Source of the DNA: Candidatus Cloacimonadota bacterium
GTDB lineage: Bacteria; Cloacimonadota; Cloacimonadia; Cloacimonadales; Cloacimonadaceae
DNA length: 38,766 nucleotides
Assembly: GCA_018433885.1 (NCBI GenBank)
Contig: JAHDQK010000057.1
Location: 1-38,766, forward strand
Reading direction: 5' to 3'
Position 1 is the first letter of the stretch, and every line of letters begins with the position of its first letter. Both the position numbers and the translations under genes were made by a program. Positions 16,800 to 24,541 of this stretch are shown piece after piece. The notes below the pieces were generated by a model that saw only the letters and a list, made by a program, of their open reading frames with translations, made no database searches and was not told the origin of the DNA.

Positions 16800-18212
16800 T
16801 TATTTACTTTCCAAAAATGCCTTGTAACCTTTGTAGGTGGAATACAGATCCGCCTTGGAACAAAGCTCATACAGCGAGTGCATGCCCATCAAGCCCACAC
16901 CGCAATCTATTACTTCAGCACCGAGATTCGCCAGGATATAAGCGATGGTTCCGCCGCCGCCTTCATCCACTTTTCCCAGTTCACCCATTTGCCAGAACAC
17001 TCCCGCATCGCTAAAGATCTTCAGCACTTTGGCAGTGAATTCCGCACTGGCGTCGTTGCACGAATATTTGCCGCCGCTACCGGTAAATTTTGAGATCCCA
17101 ATGCCATGATTGAAAATCACCGCGTTTTGTTTTTCGTGAACGTTGGGGTAATTGGGATCCACCACCGCGGTCACGTCGCCACTCAAGATCTGGGAATTGA
17201 TGAAGCATTTCCGCAGGTTTGCCGCGGAATTGTCCTCACCTTTATATGCCATGAGATCACTCACAAAATCCTGGATAAAGATCGAGTGTGCGCCGGTTGC
17301 GCCTTGGCTGCCTACTTCTTCTTTATCCGAAAAATATACTATCATTGTGCGTTTGGGTTTTTTATCCGTGATGTCCAATAGAGCGGTCAACGCCGTGTAG
17401 GCACATATCCGGTCGTCCTGACCATAACCCACTACCATCGAGCTGTCTATGCCAGCATCCCGGGATTTTACCGCCGGCACAAGATACAATTCGGCAGAAA
17501 GAAAATCCGCTTCTTTAATCCCGTATTTTTCGTTCAGAACCTTCAGGGCATAAGTCTTTGCCGCTTCTTTTTCTTCTGAAGAGGGATCCATCATGCCGCT
17601 GAATACCAGGTTCATTTTAGAGGCATCGATGGCATCTGAGAGATTCTTGCTATATTGTTCTTTACGGGCAAGGTGGGGCAACAGATCCGGGATGATGAAA
17701 ACCGGTTCGTCGTCTTTTTCGCCCAGGCTGATATCCAATACCGAGCCATCGCTCTTGATCACCACTCCGTGTAAGGACAGCGGGGTGGATACCCATTGGT
17801 ATTTCTTGATCCCACCATAATAGTGGGTGCGCATGCACGCCATCTGAGAGCTGCCGTCCTCATACAGGGGATTTTGTTTCAGATCCACTCTGGGGGCGTC
17901 GATGTGGGAAGCCACCATATTGAAACCTTTTACCAGCGGTTCACTACCCAGAATCGCCACTGCCATCGTCTTTCCGCGAAAAATACCATAGACCTTGGAA
18001 GATCCTTTCTTCCCGCTTAACACTGTGAATTTGTGCTTTTTGAGCAAAGCTTCCATCCACTTCGTGGTCTCACGTTCTGTCTTAGCTTCGTTCAAGAAAT
18101 CTTTGTATGCCACGGCATATTGCATGGCGGCTTTTTGATCTTCAGCGGGAGCTTCTTTCCAGAAGTTTTTCCGTTCGTAACTTAGTTTGGCTTTGGCTTG
18201 AGTCTTTTTCAT
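16800..18212 (-). CDS. M18-family aminopeptidase
   Basis: 470 residues, the usual length for M18 aspartyl-type aminopeptidases, which remove N-terminal residues from peptides using two metal ions. Motifs seen: ASHIDAPR (His103, Asp105), GYGQDDRICAY (Asp266 bridging metal), the catalytic pair SDKEEVGS (Glu298/Glu299), HNAV-like QNAVIFNHGI region, and a C-terminal GLMGMHSLYE with the last His ligand. The family forms large tetrahedral dodecamers in the cytoplasm. The ATG follows GGAG by five bases, and the gene is 15 bases from the greA stop in the same operon. Peptide use fits a fermenter of amino acids, but that is inference. Confidence 0.9.
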   Translation of the reverse strand: MKKTQAKAKLSYERKNFWKEAPAEDQKAAMQYAVAYKDFLNEAKTERETTKWMEALLKKHKFTVLSGKKGSSKVYGIFRGKTMAVAILGSEPLVKGFNMVASHIDAPRVDLKQNPLYEDGSSQMACMRTHYYGGIKKYQWVSTPLSLHGVVIKSDGSVLDISLGEKDDEPVFIIPDLLPHLARKEQYSKNLSDAIDASKMNLVFSGMMDPSSEEKEAAKTYALKVLNEKYGIKEADFLSAELYLVPAVKSRDAGIDSSMVVGYGQDDRICAYTALTALLDITDKKPKRTMIVYFSDKEEVGSQGATGAHSIFIQDFVSDLMAYKGEDNSAANLRKCFINSQILSGDVTAVVDPNYPNVHEKQNAVIFNHGIGISKFTGSGGKYSCNDASAEFTAKVLKIFSDAGVFWQMGELGKVDEGGGGTIAYILANLGAEVIDCGVGLMGMHSLYELCSKADLYSTYKGYKAFLESK

Positions 18213-18227
18213 TTGATCTCCATTTAT

Positions 18228-18710
18228 TTACATTATTTCCAATATCTTAAGCATGCGTTCACCCATGGGCGCTTTGATCAGCGCGATCTCTCCCGGCTTT
18301 TTGCCCAAAAGGCCTTTGCCGATAGGAGACACCACGGAAACCACCTGCATCATGGTTTCGTTTTCATAAAAATTCAGTTCTGCGGCACCTACCACCAAGA
18401 AGCTTATCTCTTCCATGGTCTCTTCGTCACGCGTTTTACAGCTTGTCCCAAAGCGCACCGCATCCCGCGGGAATCCGCTGGGATCCACCACTTTCAACTG
18501 CGCTGCTCGGCGCCTTAGATAATCTATCTCAGAATCGATCGCTCGTTGTCGTTCCTTGGCAGCTTTATACTCCGCATTTTCACTGAGATCGCCAAACTCC
18601 CTGGCAACCGCCACAGCTTTGATTACTTCCGGACGCTCTGCCATAAGTTCGTTGATCCGCTTCTGTAATCGCTCCATCCCCTGAACCGTGATAAATATGC
18701 TGAGATCCAC
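18228..18710 (-). CDS. greA: Transcription elongation factor GreA
   Basis: GreA rescues backtracked RNA polymerase by stimulating transcript cleavage through the secondary channel. The GTG at 18710 is chosen as start. It gives 160 residues, the family norm, begins just after the stop of the upstream gene, and has AGGAG ten bases ahead; an ATG at 18848 would add 46 residues that overlap the upstream gene and match nothing in GreA. The N-terminal coiled coil carries DLSENAEYKAAKERQ (41-55) with the acidic tip residues Asp41 and Glu44. The C-terminal FKBP-like domain reads FLVVGAAE to SPIGKGLLGKKPGEI. It shares an operon with the HEAT-like protein. Confidence 0.93.
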   Translation of the reverse strand: MDLSIFITVQGMERLQKRINELMAERPEVIKAVAVAREFGDLSENAEYKAAKERQRAIDSEIDYLRRRAAQLKVVDPSGFPRDAVRFGTSCKTRDEETMEEISFLVVGAAELNFYENETMMQVVSVVSPIGKGLLGKKPGEIALIKAPMGERMLKILEIM

Positions 18711-18715
18711 TTCGC

Positions 18716-19525
18716 TCAGGCTCCTTTCTTCCGATTCAGCAGTTTTTGCGCTGCAAGCCCCGCTTTCTTTACTCTGGCGTTTCCGCTCTTGGTCCAGATC
18801 TCCACCGCGGATTCCAATTCGATAAAATAATCCACAATCGAGGAACACAATAACTCCACAATCTGAGGATCACGAGAGATGCCAAACTCTTGCCATACTG
18901 CCAGATACAATTTCGGTGAAAGCTTGGCGACAGTCTTGATGAATTGCACATGAAGTGGCTGCATCTCGCCCAGGGGATACACCCACTGGTTCTGTAGATG
19001 GCTCAGGATTTCTGGCAGCAGATCGTCTCTGCGCTTGATCAGCTTGATGCACAGATTCAACGCCGCTTTGGCGATTTCCTCATTCCCATGTTTGGTCCAA
19101 CCATAAACGCGGGAAAGGTATTTCTCCGGGTGCTTGCGCAAGAGCGGCAACATCACCCTATCCATCAGGGAATTCACCTGGCTGGCGTCCGCTTGAAACA
19201 TCATCTCTTCCATCAAGGGAATATATATCTCCGGGTTCTTGGCGGTGATCTTCGCCAAGATAGCGGCAAAGGCGAGCTTGCCATAATCTCCCTTATTGAG
19301 CCATAGATCCCGGTAAAAAGGCACATATTCCTTGTGCTTGCGGCCCAAGCGCTGAACTATCACTCCACTCACGAAGGTGATCACTTCAGAGGGAATCTTA
19401 CCATTGACGCGCTCTGGGTAGGCAATAAAAATGATCTCAAAATCGTGATTTCCATTGGGAAGCTTATTCTCAAGGTAATCCTCCGTGTCCCGTGTCAGCC
19501 TTTCTTTCCAGTCGATGGTAAGCAT
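18716..19525 (-). CDS. HEAT/ALK-like helical repeat protein of unknown function
   Basis: 269 residues, almost all helical, with repeated helix pairs such as YGKLAFAAILAKITAKNPEIYIPLME, VMLPLLRKHPEKYLSRVYGWTKHGNEEIAKAALNLCIKLIKR and AVEIWTKSGNARVKKAGLAAQKLL. The layout resembles the ALK/HEAT solenoid of AlkD-type DNA glycosylases, but the expected catalytic Trp/Asp arrangement cannot be confirmed by eye, so a scaffold protein is equally possible. The ATG follows AGGAG by six bases. It is the first gene of the run ending at 13225, and its last codons contain the ribosome site of greA, so the two are probably translated together. Confidence 0.6.
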   Translation of the reverse strand: MLTIDWKERLTRDTEDYLENKLPNGNHDFEIIFIAYPERVNGKIPSEVITFVSGVIVQRLGRKHKEYVPFYRDLWLNKGDYGKLAFAAILAKITAKNPEIYIPLMEEMMFQADASQVNSLMDRVMLPLLRKHPEKYLSRVYGWTKHGNEEIAKAALNLCIKLIKRRDDLLPEILSHLQNQWVYPLGEMQPLHVQFIKTVAKLSPKLYLAVWQEFGISRDPQIVELLCSSIVDYFIELESAVEIWTKSGNARVKKAGLAAQKLLNRKKGA

Positions 19526-19995
19526 CTATAACTCCTATATCTACAATATTTTTCAACTTATTGCATTCACCTTGATCCGCATAAAGCTGTCAAGCTAAAA
19601 TTCACACACGACTCCACCATATTTTTACTTCACTGAGTTTTAATACGATATGTATCCTTAACTATTCATATCTCCCAGTCTTTATTCCTTATAAATTGTG
19701 TGCTCCAGCATGGCTCACATGAAGAGAAGCAAGAGCCTAAATTCTTTCGCAGATTGCTATCTAGATTGTTCTTGGATATGGGCACTCGAATCATGGTATT
19801 TACGGAGAATTATTTACCGTGACATACTCTGAAGGGTTTTGGACTGCTTTAACTTATCTACCATCCTATCTTGCATCATGCTCGCATTCACAAGTTTCAT
19901 GGATTCATCCTGGATAGCTGAATAGGTTATTCCACAGACATCCTGTAACTTTTTGTGATTAGTAGGTTTACTTGGATCAGCCTCATTTGAAAGTC

Positions 19996-20072
19996 TTAAT
20001 CACACGAATATCTTCCCTTAATCAAGCGTTAATTATTAACGCTTGATTAAGGGGGGATAAAAAAGTGATTAA
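19996..20072. repeat. Nested symmetric inverted repeat with perfect 19-base arms
   Basis: Arms at 20015-20033 and 20035-20053 are exact reverse complements, separated by one base (20034). Outside them, TTAATCAC (19996-20003) and GTGATTAA (20065-20072) are also exact complements and sit at equal distance (31 bases) from the centre. TTAATCA recurs in the inner arms, so there are four half-sites at 19996, 20018, 20044 and 20066, spaced 22 bases (about two helical turns) on each side. A one-base loop is poor for an RNA hairpin but usual for a protein-binding operator or cruciform. Confidence 0.85.
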
Positions 20073-20095
20073 CACATTGGAATAAGGAACAAGAG

Positions 20096-20235
20096 GTCAT
20101 AAACTTTGATGCCAATCAGTTACGACTTACTGTGGAGTCATAACTAATCTTGAGGTCGGGACAACTCTAGAATAACAAGCATTATGACTGGTGCTGTTTT
20201 CGGTGATACAGTAGCCCGTATACTCCTGTTATGAC
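20096..20235. repeat. Four scattered copies of GTCATAA in both orientations
   Basis: GTCATAA occurs at 20096-20102 and 20137-20143, and its complement TTATGAC at 20182-20188 and 20229-20235. A one-mismatch relative, GTTACGAC, lies at 20119-20126. The second and fourth copies extend to an exact 8-base inverted pair (GTCATAAC / GTTATGAC). Start-to-start distances are 41, 45 and 47 bases. The array ends about 190 bases before the alcohol dehydrogenase start and could be a regulator-binding array. Confidence 0.5.
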
Positions 20236-20346
20236 CGATTTCTCCCATCCAGAGTTTTGGTGATAGAATGAGAAGATTGGGGCCAGGGTTTATCGTGTTC
20301 GAGATAGCTGACTCAGCATATCGCTAAATAAATCACGAAAAAGTTC

Positions 20347-20389
20347 TTGACAGAATATCAGTCTTTTTATATCGATACCCATATATCGA
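20347..20389 (+). promoter_or_regulatory. Possible promoter and operator of the alcohol dehydrogenase gene
   Basis: A perfect TTGACA lies at 20347-20352. TATCGA at 20370-20375 (17-base spacing) or TATATC at 20368-20373 could serve as -10. An inverted repeat TCGATA / TATCGA (20372-20377 and 20384-20389, six-base gap) overlaps the -10 and likely start point, where a repressor would block polymerase. The gene start at 20426 follows AAGGAG. The assignment is from pattern only. Confidence 0.45.
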
Positions 20390-20425
20390 CTAAGCAAAAT
20401 CTAAGAATATAAAAAGGAGTTAATC

Positions 20426-21637
20426 ATGTGGGAAAAACAGATTGACCTCAATGCCGTGTTCGAACTGCGCACCAGAACTACCGATTATTTCGGGATCGGT
20501 GCCATTCACAAAATGAAAGACATCGCCAAAAGCCTTGCCAACATGGGAATCAGCCGTGTTTTGATCATGACCGGTGGCTCATCATATCGCAAAAACGGTG
20601 CTTGGGATGTGGTAGAACCCGCCCTCGCGGAAGCTGGAATCCAGCATGTTCTTTACAACAAAGTGACCTCAAACCCAACCGACACCCAGGTGGACGAAGC
20701 AGTTGCCATGGGCAAACGTTTTGCCGCGCAGGCAGTTATCGGGATCGGAGGCGGAAGTCCCATCGATGCCGCGAAAAGTGCCGCAATCCTCTTGAAATAT
20801 GATGGTAGAACCGCCCGCGAACTCTATGAATTCAAGTTTAGCCCAGAGCTTGCCTTACCCATCATCGCGATCAACACCACACATGGCACTGGTACCGAAG
20901 TCAACCGTTTTGCCGTGGTGACAATCTCGGAACTGGAATACAAGCCCGCCATCGCCTATGATTGTATTTATCCGCTGTATGCCATCGATGATCCTGGGCT
21001 GATGTATGGCTTGCCAGAGAACCAGACCCGCTATGTGTCCATCGACTCCGTGAACCACGTGATAGAAGCCACCACCACTTTGGCGGCAAATCCTTATGCG
21101 ATCATGATGGGTAAAGAAACCATCCGTCTGGTGGCAGAGTATCTGCCCATCGCATTGGAGAAGCCAAAGGATCCCGCAGCGCGCTACTTTTTAACCTACG
21201 CTTCCACGATTGCCGGAATCTCTTTTGATAACGGTTTGTTGCACTTTACCCATGCTCTGGAGCATCCGCTATCAGCCATTAAACCGGATCTGGCGCATGG
21301 TTTGGGGCTCTCTATGCTATTGCCCGCAGTGATCCAAGAGATATATCCTGCCCGTCCCAAAGTATTGGCAGATCTCTTTGCGCCCATCATTCCGGGTCTG
21401 AAGGGTGAAGCTTCGGAAGCTGAGGTTGCAGCCAAAGGAATCGAAGAATGGCTCTTCCGGATGGGCATCACCAGCAAATTGAGCGATGAGGGTTTTGGTG
21501 AAGAAGACATCGACAGGTTGGTGGAACTCACCCAAAAGACCCCTTCACTGAGTTTACTCCTCAGCATGGCACCGGTGAAGGCAGATATCGCCACGATACG
21601 CAGAATATTCAGCAACAGCATGCAACCCATGAGATAA
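20426..21637 (+). CDS. Iron-containing alcohol dehydrogenase
   Basis: 403 residues of the group III metal-dependent alcohol dehydrogenases, which interconvert alcohols and aldehydes with NAD(P)H. The dinucleotide-binding GIGGGSPIDAAKS (106-118) and the HGTGTEVN segment (153-160) are intact. The metal ligands can be placed at Asp207 and His211 (SIDSVNH), His276 (FTHALEHPL) and His291 (AHGLGLS), matching the Asp-His-His-His set of FucO-type enzymes. The substrate cannot be assigned. The gene has its own promoter region and a terminator at 21671, so it is monocistronic. It would suit reoxidation of NADH during fermentation. Confidence 0.92.
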   Translation: MWEKQIDLNAVFELRTRTTDYFGIGAIHKMKDIAKSLANMGISRVLIMTGGSSYRKNGAWDVVEPALAEAGIQHVLYNKVTSNPTDTQVDEAVAMGKRFAAQAVIGIGGGSPIDAAKSAAILLKYDGRTARELYEFKFSPELALPIIAINTTHGTGTEVNRFAVVTISELEYKPAIAYDCIYPLYAIDDPGLMYGLPENQTRYVSIDSVNHVIEATTTLAANPYAIMMGKETIRLVAEYLPIALEKPKDPAARYFLTYASTIAGISFDNGLLHFTHALEHPLSAIKPDLAHGLGLSMLLPAVIQEIYPARPKVLADLFAPIIPGLKGEASEAEVAAKGIEEWLFRMGITSKLSDEGFGEEDIDRLVELTQKTPSLSLLLSMAPVKADIATIRRIFSNSMQPMR

Positions 21638-21670
21638 AGAGTTCCTTCAAAATCAGTCAATCTCCATGAC

Positions 21671-21698
21671 AAGCCCGGATCCCCCTTCCGGGCTTTTT
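21671..21698 (+). terminator. Rho-independent terminator after the alcohol dehydrogenase
   Basis: AAGCCCGGA (21671-21679) pairs with TCCGGGCTT (21687-21695) over a short C-rich loop, with a T run through 21698. Confidence 0.9.
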
Positions 21699-21770
21699 GA
21701 TTCCCGCTTGATTTTATCTTCTGAACGCTTATCATGTAATAGACTAAGAGAATTTTAATGGAGAGAAGCC

Positions 21771-23108
21771 ATGTCCGGAATCGTGTTTTTCAAAACCAGA
21801 AACTTGCCCTTGATGCGAGAGTTCTATCACCATAAGTTGGGGATGAAGCTGTGGCTGGATCAAAGAAAGTGCTTGATCTTCTCATATCGGGAGATGCTGA
21901 TCGGATTTTGCCAGGCAGAAACAGCAGAGCTTACAGGAACCATCACTTTGCTTTACAATTCTCAGCTAGAAGTGAACCATGTTTATGAGCGGCAACGAGA
22001 TATCGCCACCACAGAGCCGAAGCTGAACTCCGCTTTTAAGATCTACCATTTCTGGGCAAAAGATCCCGAAGGACGGGATCTGGAGTTTCAATACTTCCTT
22101 AGACCAGAGGAAACGGAAGAGCTGGATCATCGAACTGTTGAAATCCTGAATCCTGATCCCGCCAAACCCAAGCTACTACTCACCAGAATGCTGCCGGATA
22201 GATCCATGCAGGAGCTTCTGGACTACTTTGAAGTAAGTGCCAATACCAGTCAGCGCGATCTCACCCGCCGGGAATTGATGATGGAGATATCCAACAAGGA
22301 AGCTTTAATCTGTCTCTTGGGAGATAAAATCGATGCGGAACTTATGGATGGCGCGCCGAAGCTGAGGGTGATCTCGAACTATGCTGTGGGCTACAACAAC
22401 ATCGACCTAAGAGCCGCCAAAGTGCGAAACATCGCGGTCTGTAACACTCCCGGAGTACTTACGGAAACTACGGCTGACCTGGCATGGGCATTGATCATGA
22501 CCACGACCCGGCGCATCAACGAAAGTGAGAAGTTCACGCGGGAAGGCAAGTTCAGGGGCTGGGAACCTTTGTTGTTTTTGGGGCAGGATGTACACCATAA
22601 GACCCTGGGGATTTTAGGGATGGGGCGCATTGGGCAGGCGGTTGCGCGGCGCGCGGTAGGTTTTGGCATGAAGATCATCTACCATGCCAGAGTAGCGAAA
22701 GAATTGGATTTTGCCGCAGAACTGGTGGATTTTGAGACCATGCTAAAAGAATCCGACATCCTGAGTCTGCATCTGCCCCTTACCGATGAAACTCGCCATC
22801 TGATAGGTGAAAGAGAACTGCATCTGATGAAGAAGAGCGCAGTCCTGATCAACACCGCCCGCGGAGCCATCGTGGATGAACCGGTATTGATCCGCGCGTT
22901 GCAAGAACGGTGGATCTATGCGGCAGGATTTGACGTTTATGAAAGAGAGCCCTACATCCCCCGGGAACTGATGGAACTATCAAATGTTGTGCTACTTCCC
23001 CATATCGGCTCAGCCAGTTTGGAGACGCGGGAAGCGATGGGACATCTGGCTGCACGAAATGCCATCGCGATAGTAAGCGGAACCCAAGCCCCGGCAAGAG
23101 TTATCTGA
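21771..23108 (+). CDS. Fusion of a VOC (glyoxalase-fold) domain with a D-2-hydroxyacid dehydrogenase
   Basis: 445 residues. Residues 1-110 read as a vicinal-oxygen-chelate domain: FFKTRNLPLMREFYHHKLGM, then IYHFWAKDPEGRDLEFQYF, which carries the late Glu metal ligand (Glu105). The first-strand His of active VOC enzymes is not at its usual place, so the metal site may be incomplete. Residues 133-445 are a complete NAD-dependent D-2-hydroxyacid dehydrogenase, with GMGRIG (283-288), NTARGAIVDE with catalytic Arg364, a YEREP Glu (391 or 393) and LPHIGSAS with His411. It resembles glyoxylate/hydroxypyruvate reductases. The frame is continuous and the ATG follows GGAGAGA, so this is one polypeptide. 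Substrate is unknown; an aldehyde or 2-oxoacid pathway is inferred. Confidence 0.88.
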   Translation: MSGIVFFKTRNLPLMREFYHHKLGMKLWLDQRKCLIFSYREMLIGFCQAETAELTGTITLLYNSQLEVNHVYERQRDIATTEPKLNSAFKIYHFWAKDPEGRDLEFQYFLRPEETEELDHRTVEILNPDPAKPKLLLTRMLPDRSMQELLDYFEVSANTSQRDLTRRELMMEISNKEALICLLGDKIDAELMDGAPKLRVISNYAVGYNNIDLRAAKVRNIAVCNTPGVLTETTADLAWALIMTTTRRINESEKFTREGKFRGWEPLLFLGQDVHHKTLGILGMGRIGQAVARRAVGFGMKIIYHARVAKELDFAAELVDFETMLKESDILSLHLPLTDETRHLIGERELHLMKKSAVLINTARGAIVDEPVLIRALQERWIYAAGFDVYEREPYIPRELMELSNVVLLPHIGSASLETREAMGHLAARNAIAIVSGTQAPARVI

Positions 23109-23134
23109 CAATATCCGCAAGCGTGATATAAACA

Positions 23135-23159
23135 AAGCCCGGCTGTGAAAACCGGGCTT
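23135..23159. terminator. Bidirectional terminator hairpin
   Basis: AAGCCCGG (23135-23142) pairs with CCGGGCTT (23152-23159). It sits between convergent genes, with short T-rich stretches on either side, and could end transcription from both. Confidence 0.7.
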
Positions 23160-23181
23160 GATTATATCTAACCGAAAGAAA

Positions 23182-24534
23182 CTACAGGTACTTATTGATT
23201 ACGGTTTCGATGAGATTGCGAATCTCGTTCATTCTAGCTTCCGTTGATGCTTCGTAGCGGGTCACTAGCACGGGAGTAGTGTTTGATGCGCGAATCAGAC
23301 CCCAGCCATCGGCGAAAGTGATCCTGGCACCATCGATATCATTCACATCGTAGCCACCCTGTTTGAACTCATCACAAACCTTTTGGACCACGTCGAACTT
23401 GCGGCTATCTTCGCATTTGGTATGCAATTCTGGCGTGTTGTACATCTTTGGCTGATCTGCCAGATATTGGCTTACCGGCATTGGGGTATTTGCCACGATC
23501 TCGATGAAGCGGCAGCTCACATATATGGCATCATCGAAGCCCAGATAGCGATCTCCCAAGAAGACGTGGCCGCTCATTTCTCCAGCAAATTCCACTCCGA
23601 TCTCCTTCATGCGCATCTTGATGTTTGCGTGTCCGGTTTTGTACATGATTGCTTTGCCCCCCCGGGCTTTAATATCGTCGTAGAGATTCTTGGAGCATTT
23701 CACGTCGGCGATAATGGTTTTTCCAGGGTTTTTGGCAAGGTAATCCCGCGCGAGGATATTAAGGATCTGATCCCCAAACAGCATTTTGCCTTTTTCGTCC
23801 ACTACTCCGATGCGATCGGCATCTCCATCCAGACCGATCCCGAGCTCGTATTCGGTTTCCACTACGGCACGTGCCAGATCCACCATGTTCTTTTCCACAG
23901 TGGGATCAGGGTGATGGTTTGGGAAATCCCCATCGGGTTCACAATACATTTCTATCACTTCACAGCCTTTGCGGCGCAGGATTTCGGGCAAATAGGGTCC
24001 GCCCATGCCATTACCCCCGTCCACGATCACTTTAACCGGACGGGATATATCGATGTTATCCACAATATACTGGATGTAATCTTCCACGACGTTCTCGTTT
24101 TTGATCAATTTCCCCTCACCCTGCACGAATTTCTCGCTTTGGATAAGCTTTAGCAGGTCCTGCAAGGCATCTGCATAAACGCTGCCCAATCCCAAGTTTA
24201 GCTTACAGCCGTTGTATTGAGAGGGATTGTGGGAAGCCGTGACCATAGCACCGCCATCCTGCTTAAGCTCCCATATCGCGAAATAGAGGATAGGAGTGGC
24301 AACCATGCCAATATCAGTGATCTCACAGCCGGTTTCCAGAGCACCTTTGATGAAGGAATCCATAAAACCACGGGTGCTGTGGCGGGCATCTCCGCCGATC
24401 ACGATGGACTTCATACCCTTGTTTCTCAGCATAGTACCGAAACCTTTGCCGATCAGGTAATAGCTTTCTTCGTTGAGCTGTTCGCCCACGATGCCACGGA
24501 TGTCGTATTGACGAAATACTTCGCTTTTAATCAT
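23182..24534 (-). CDS. Phosphomannomutase/phosphoglucomutase
   Basis: 450 residues of the alpha-D-phosphohexomutase superfamily, which moves phosphate between C6 and C1 of glucose or mannose to supply nucleotide-sugar synthesis. The active phosphoserine loop TASHNPSQYNG has Ser101; the Mg loop is DGDADR (236-241); the sugar-specificity loop is GEMSGH (318-323), the Glu-Met-Ser form used by PMM/PGM enzymes; the phosphate-binding loop is RASNTTP near 420. Length and motif spacing match AlgC/ManB types. It begins seven bases after the rdgB stop with GAGG upstream, so it is the last gene of that operon. Confidence 0.92.
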   Translation of the reverse strand: MIKSEVFRQYDIRGIVGEQLNEESYYLIGKGFGTMLRNKGMKSIVIGGDARHSTRGFMDSFIKGALETGCEITDIGMVATPILYFAIWELKQDGGAMVTASHNPSQYNGCKLNLGLGSVYADALQDLLKLIQSEKFVQGEGKLIKNENVVEDYIQYIVDNIDISRPVKVIVDGGNGMGGPYLPEILRRKGCEVIEMYCEPDGDFPNHHPDPTVEKNMVDLARAVVETEYELGIGLDGDADRIGVVDEKGKMLFGDQILNILARDYLAKNPGKTIIADVKCSKNLYDDIKARGGKAIMYKTGHANIKMRMKEIGVEFAGEMSGHVFLGDRYLGFDDAIYVSCRFIEIVANTPMPVSQYLADQPKMYNTPELHTKCEDSRKFDVVQKVCDEFKQGGYDVNDIDGARITFADGWGLIRASNTTPVLVTRYEASTEARMNEIRNLIETVINKYL

Positions 24535-24541
24535 TGTAACC

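Larger units (their letters stand above)
19526..20425. other. Gene-free, palindrome-rich spacer
   Basis: 900 bases between divergently transcribed genes with no credible coding region. The longest open stretch (19817-19999, minus, 61 codons) has no start codon or ribosome site at its beginning. The stretch holds a large nested palindrome (19996-20072), a four-copy 7-mer array (20096-20235), and a promoter-proximal inverted repeat (20372-20389), each listed separately. It is markedly longer than any other spacer here except the one at 28543-29487. A regulatory region, a small RNA locus, or the remains of a lost gene or element are all possible. Confidence 0.5.

Noticed and set aside
19817-19999. 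61-codon open minus-strand stretch with protein-like composition
   Set aside because: It has no start codon or ribosome site at its beginning, and an open stretch of this length is expected by chance in a 900-base spacer read in six frames. A decayed gene fragment remains possible.
20015-20053. Rho-independent terminator
   Set aside because: The loop is one base, the adjacent A/T stretch is interrupted, and no gene ends close by on either strand; the wider exact symmetry fits a protein-binding site better.
23383-24153. 256-codon plus-strand frame opposite the phosphohexomutase gene
   Set aside because: Antisense shadow; the opposite strand carries all catalytic motifs of the mutase.
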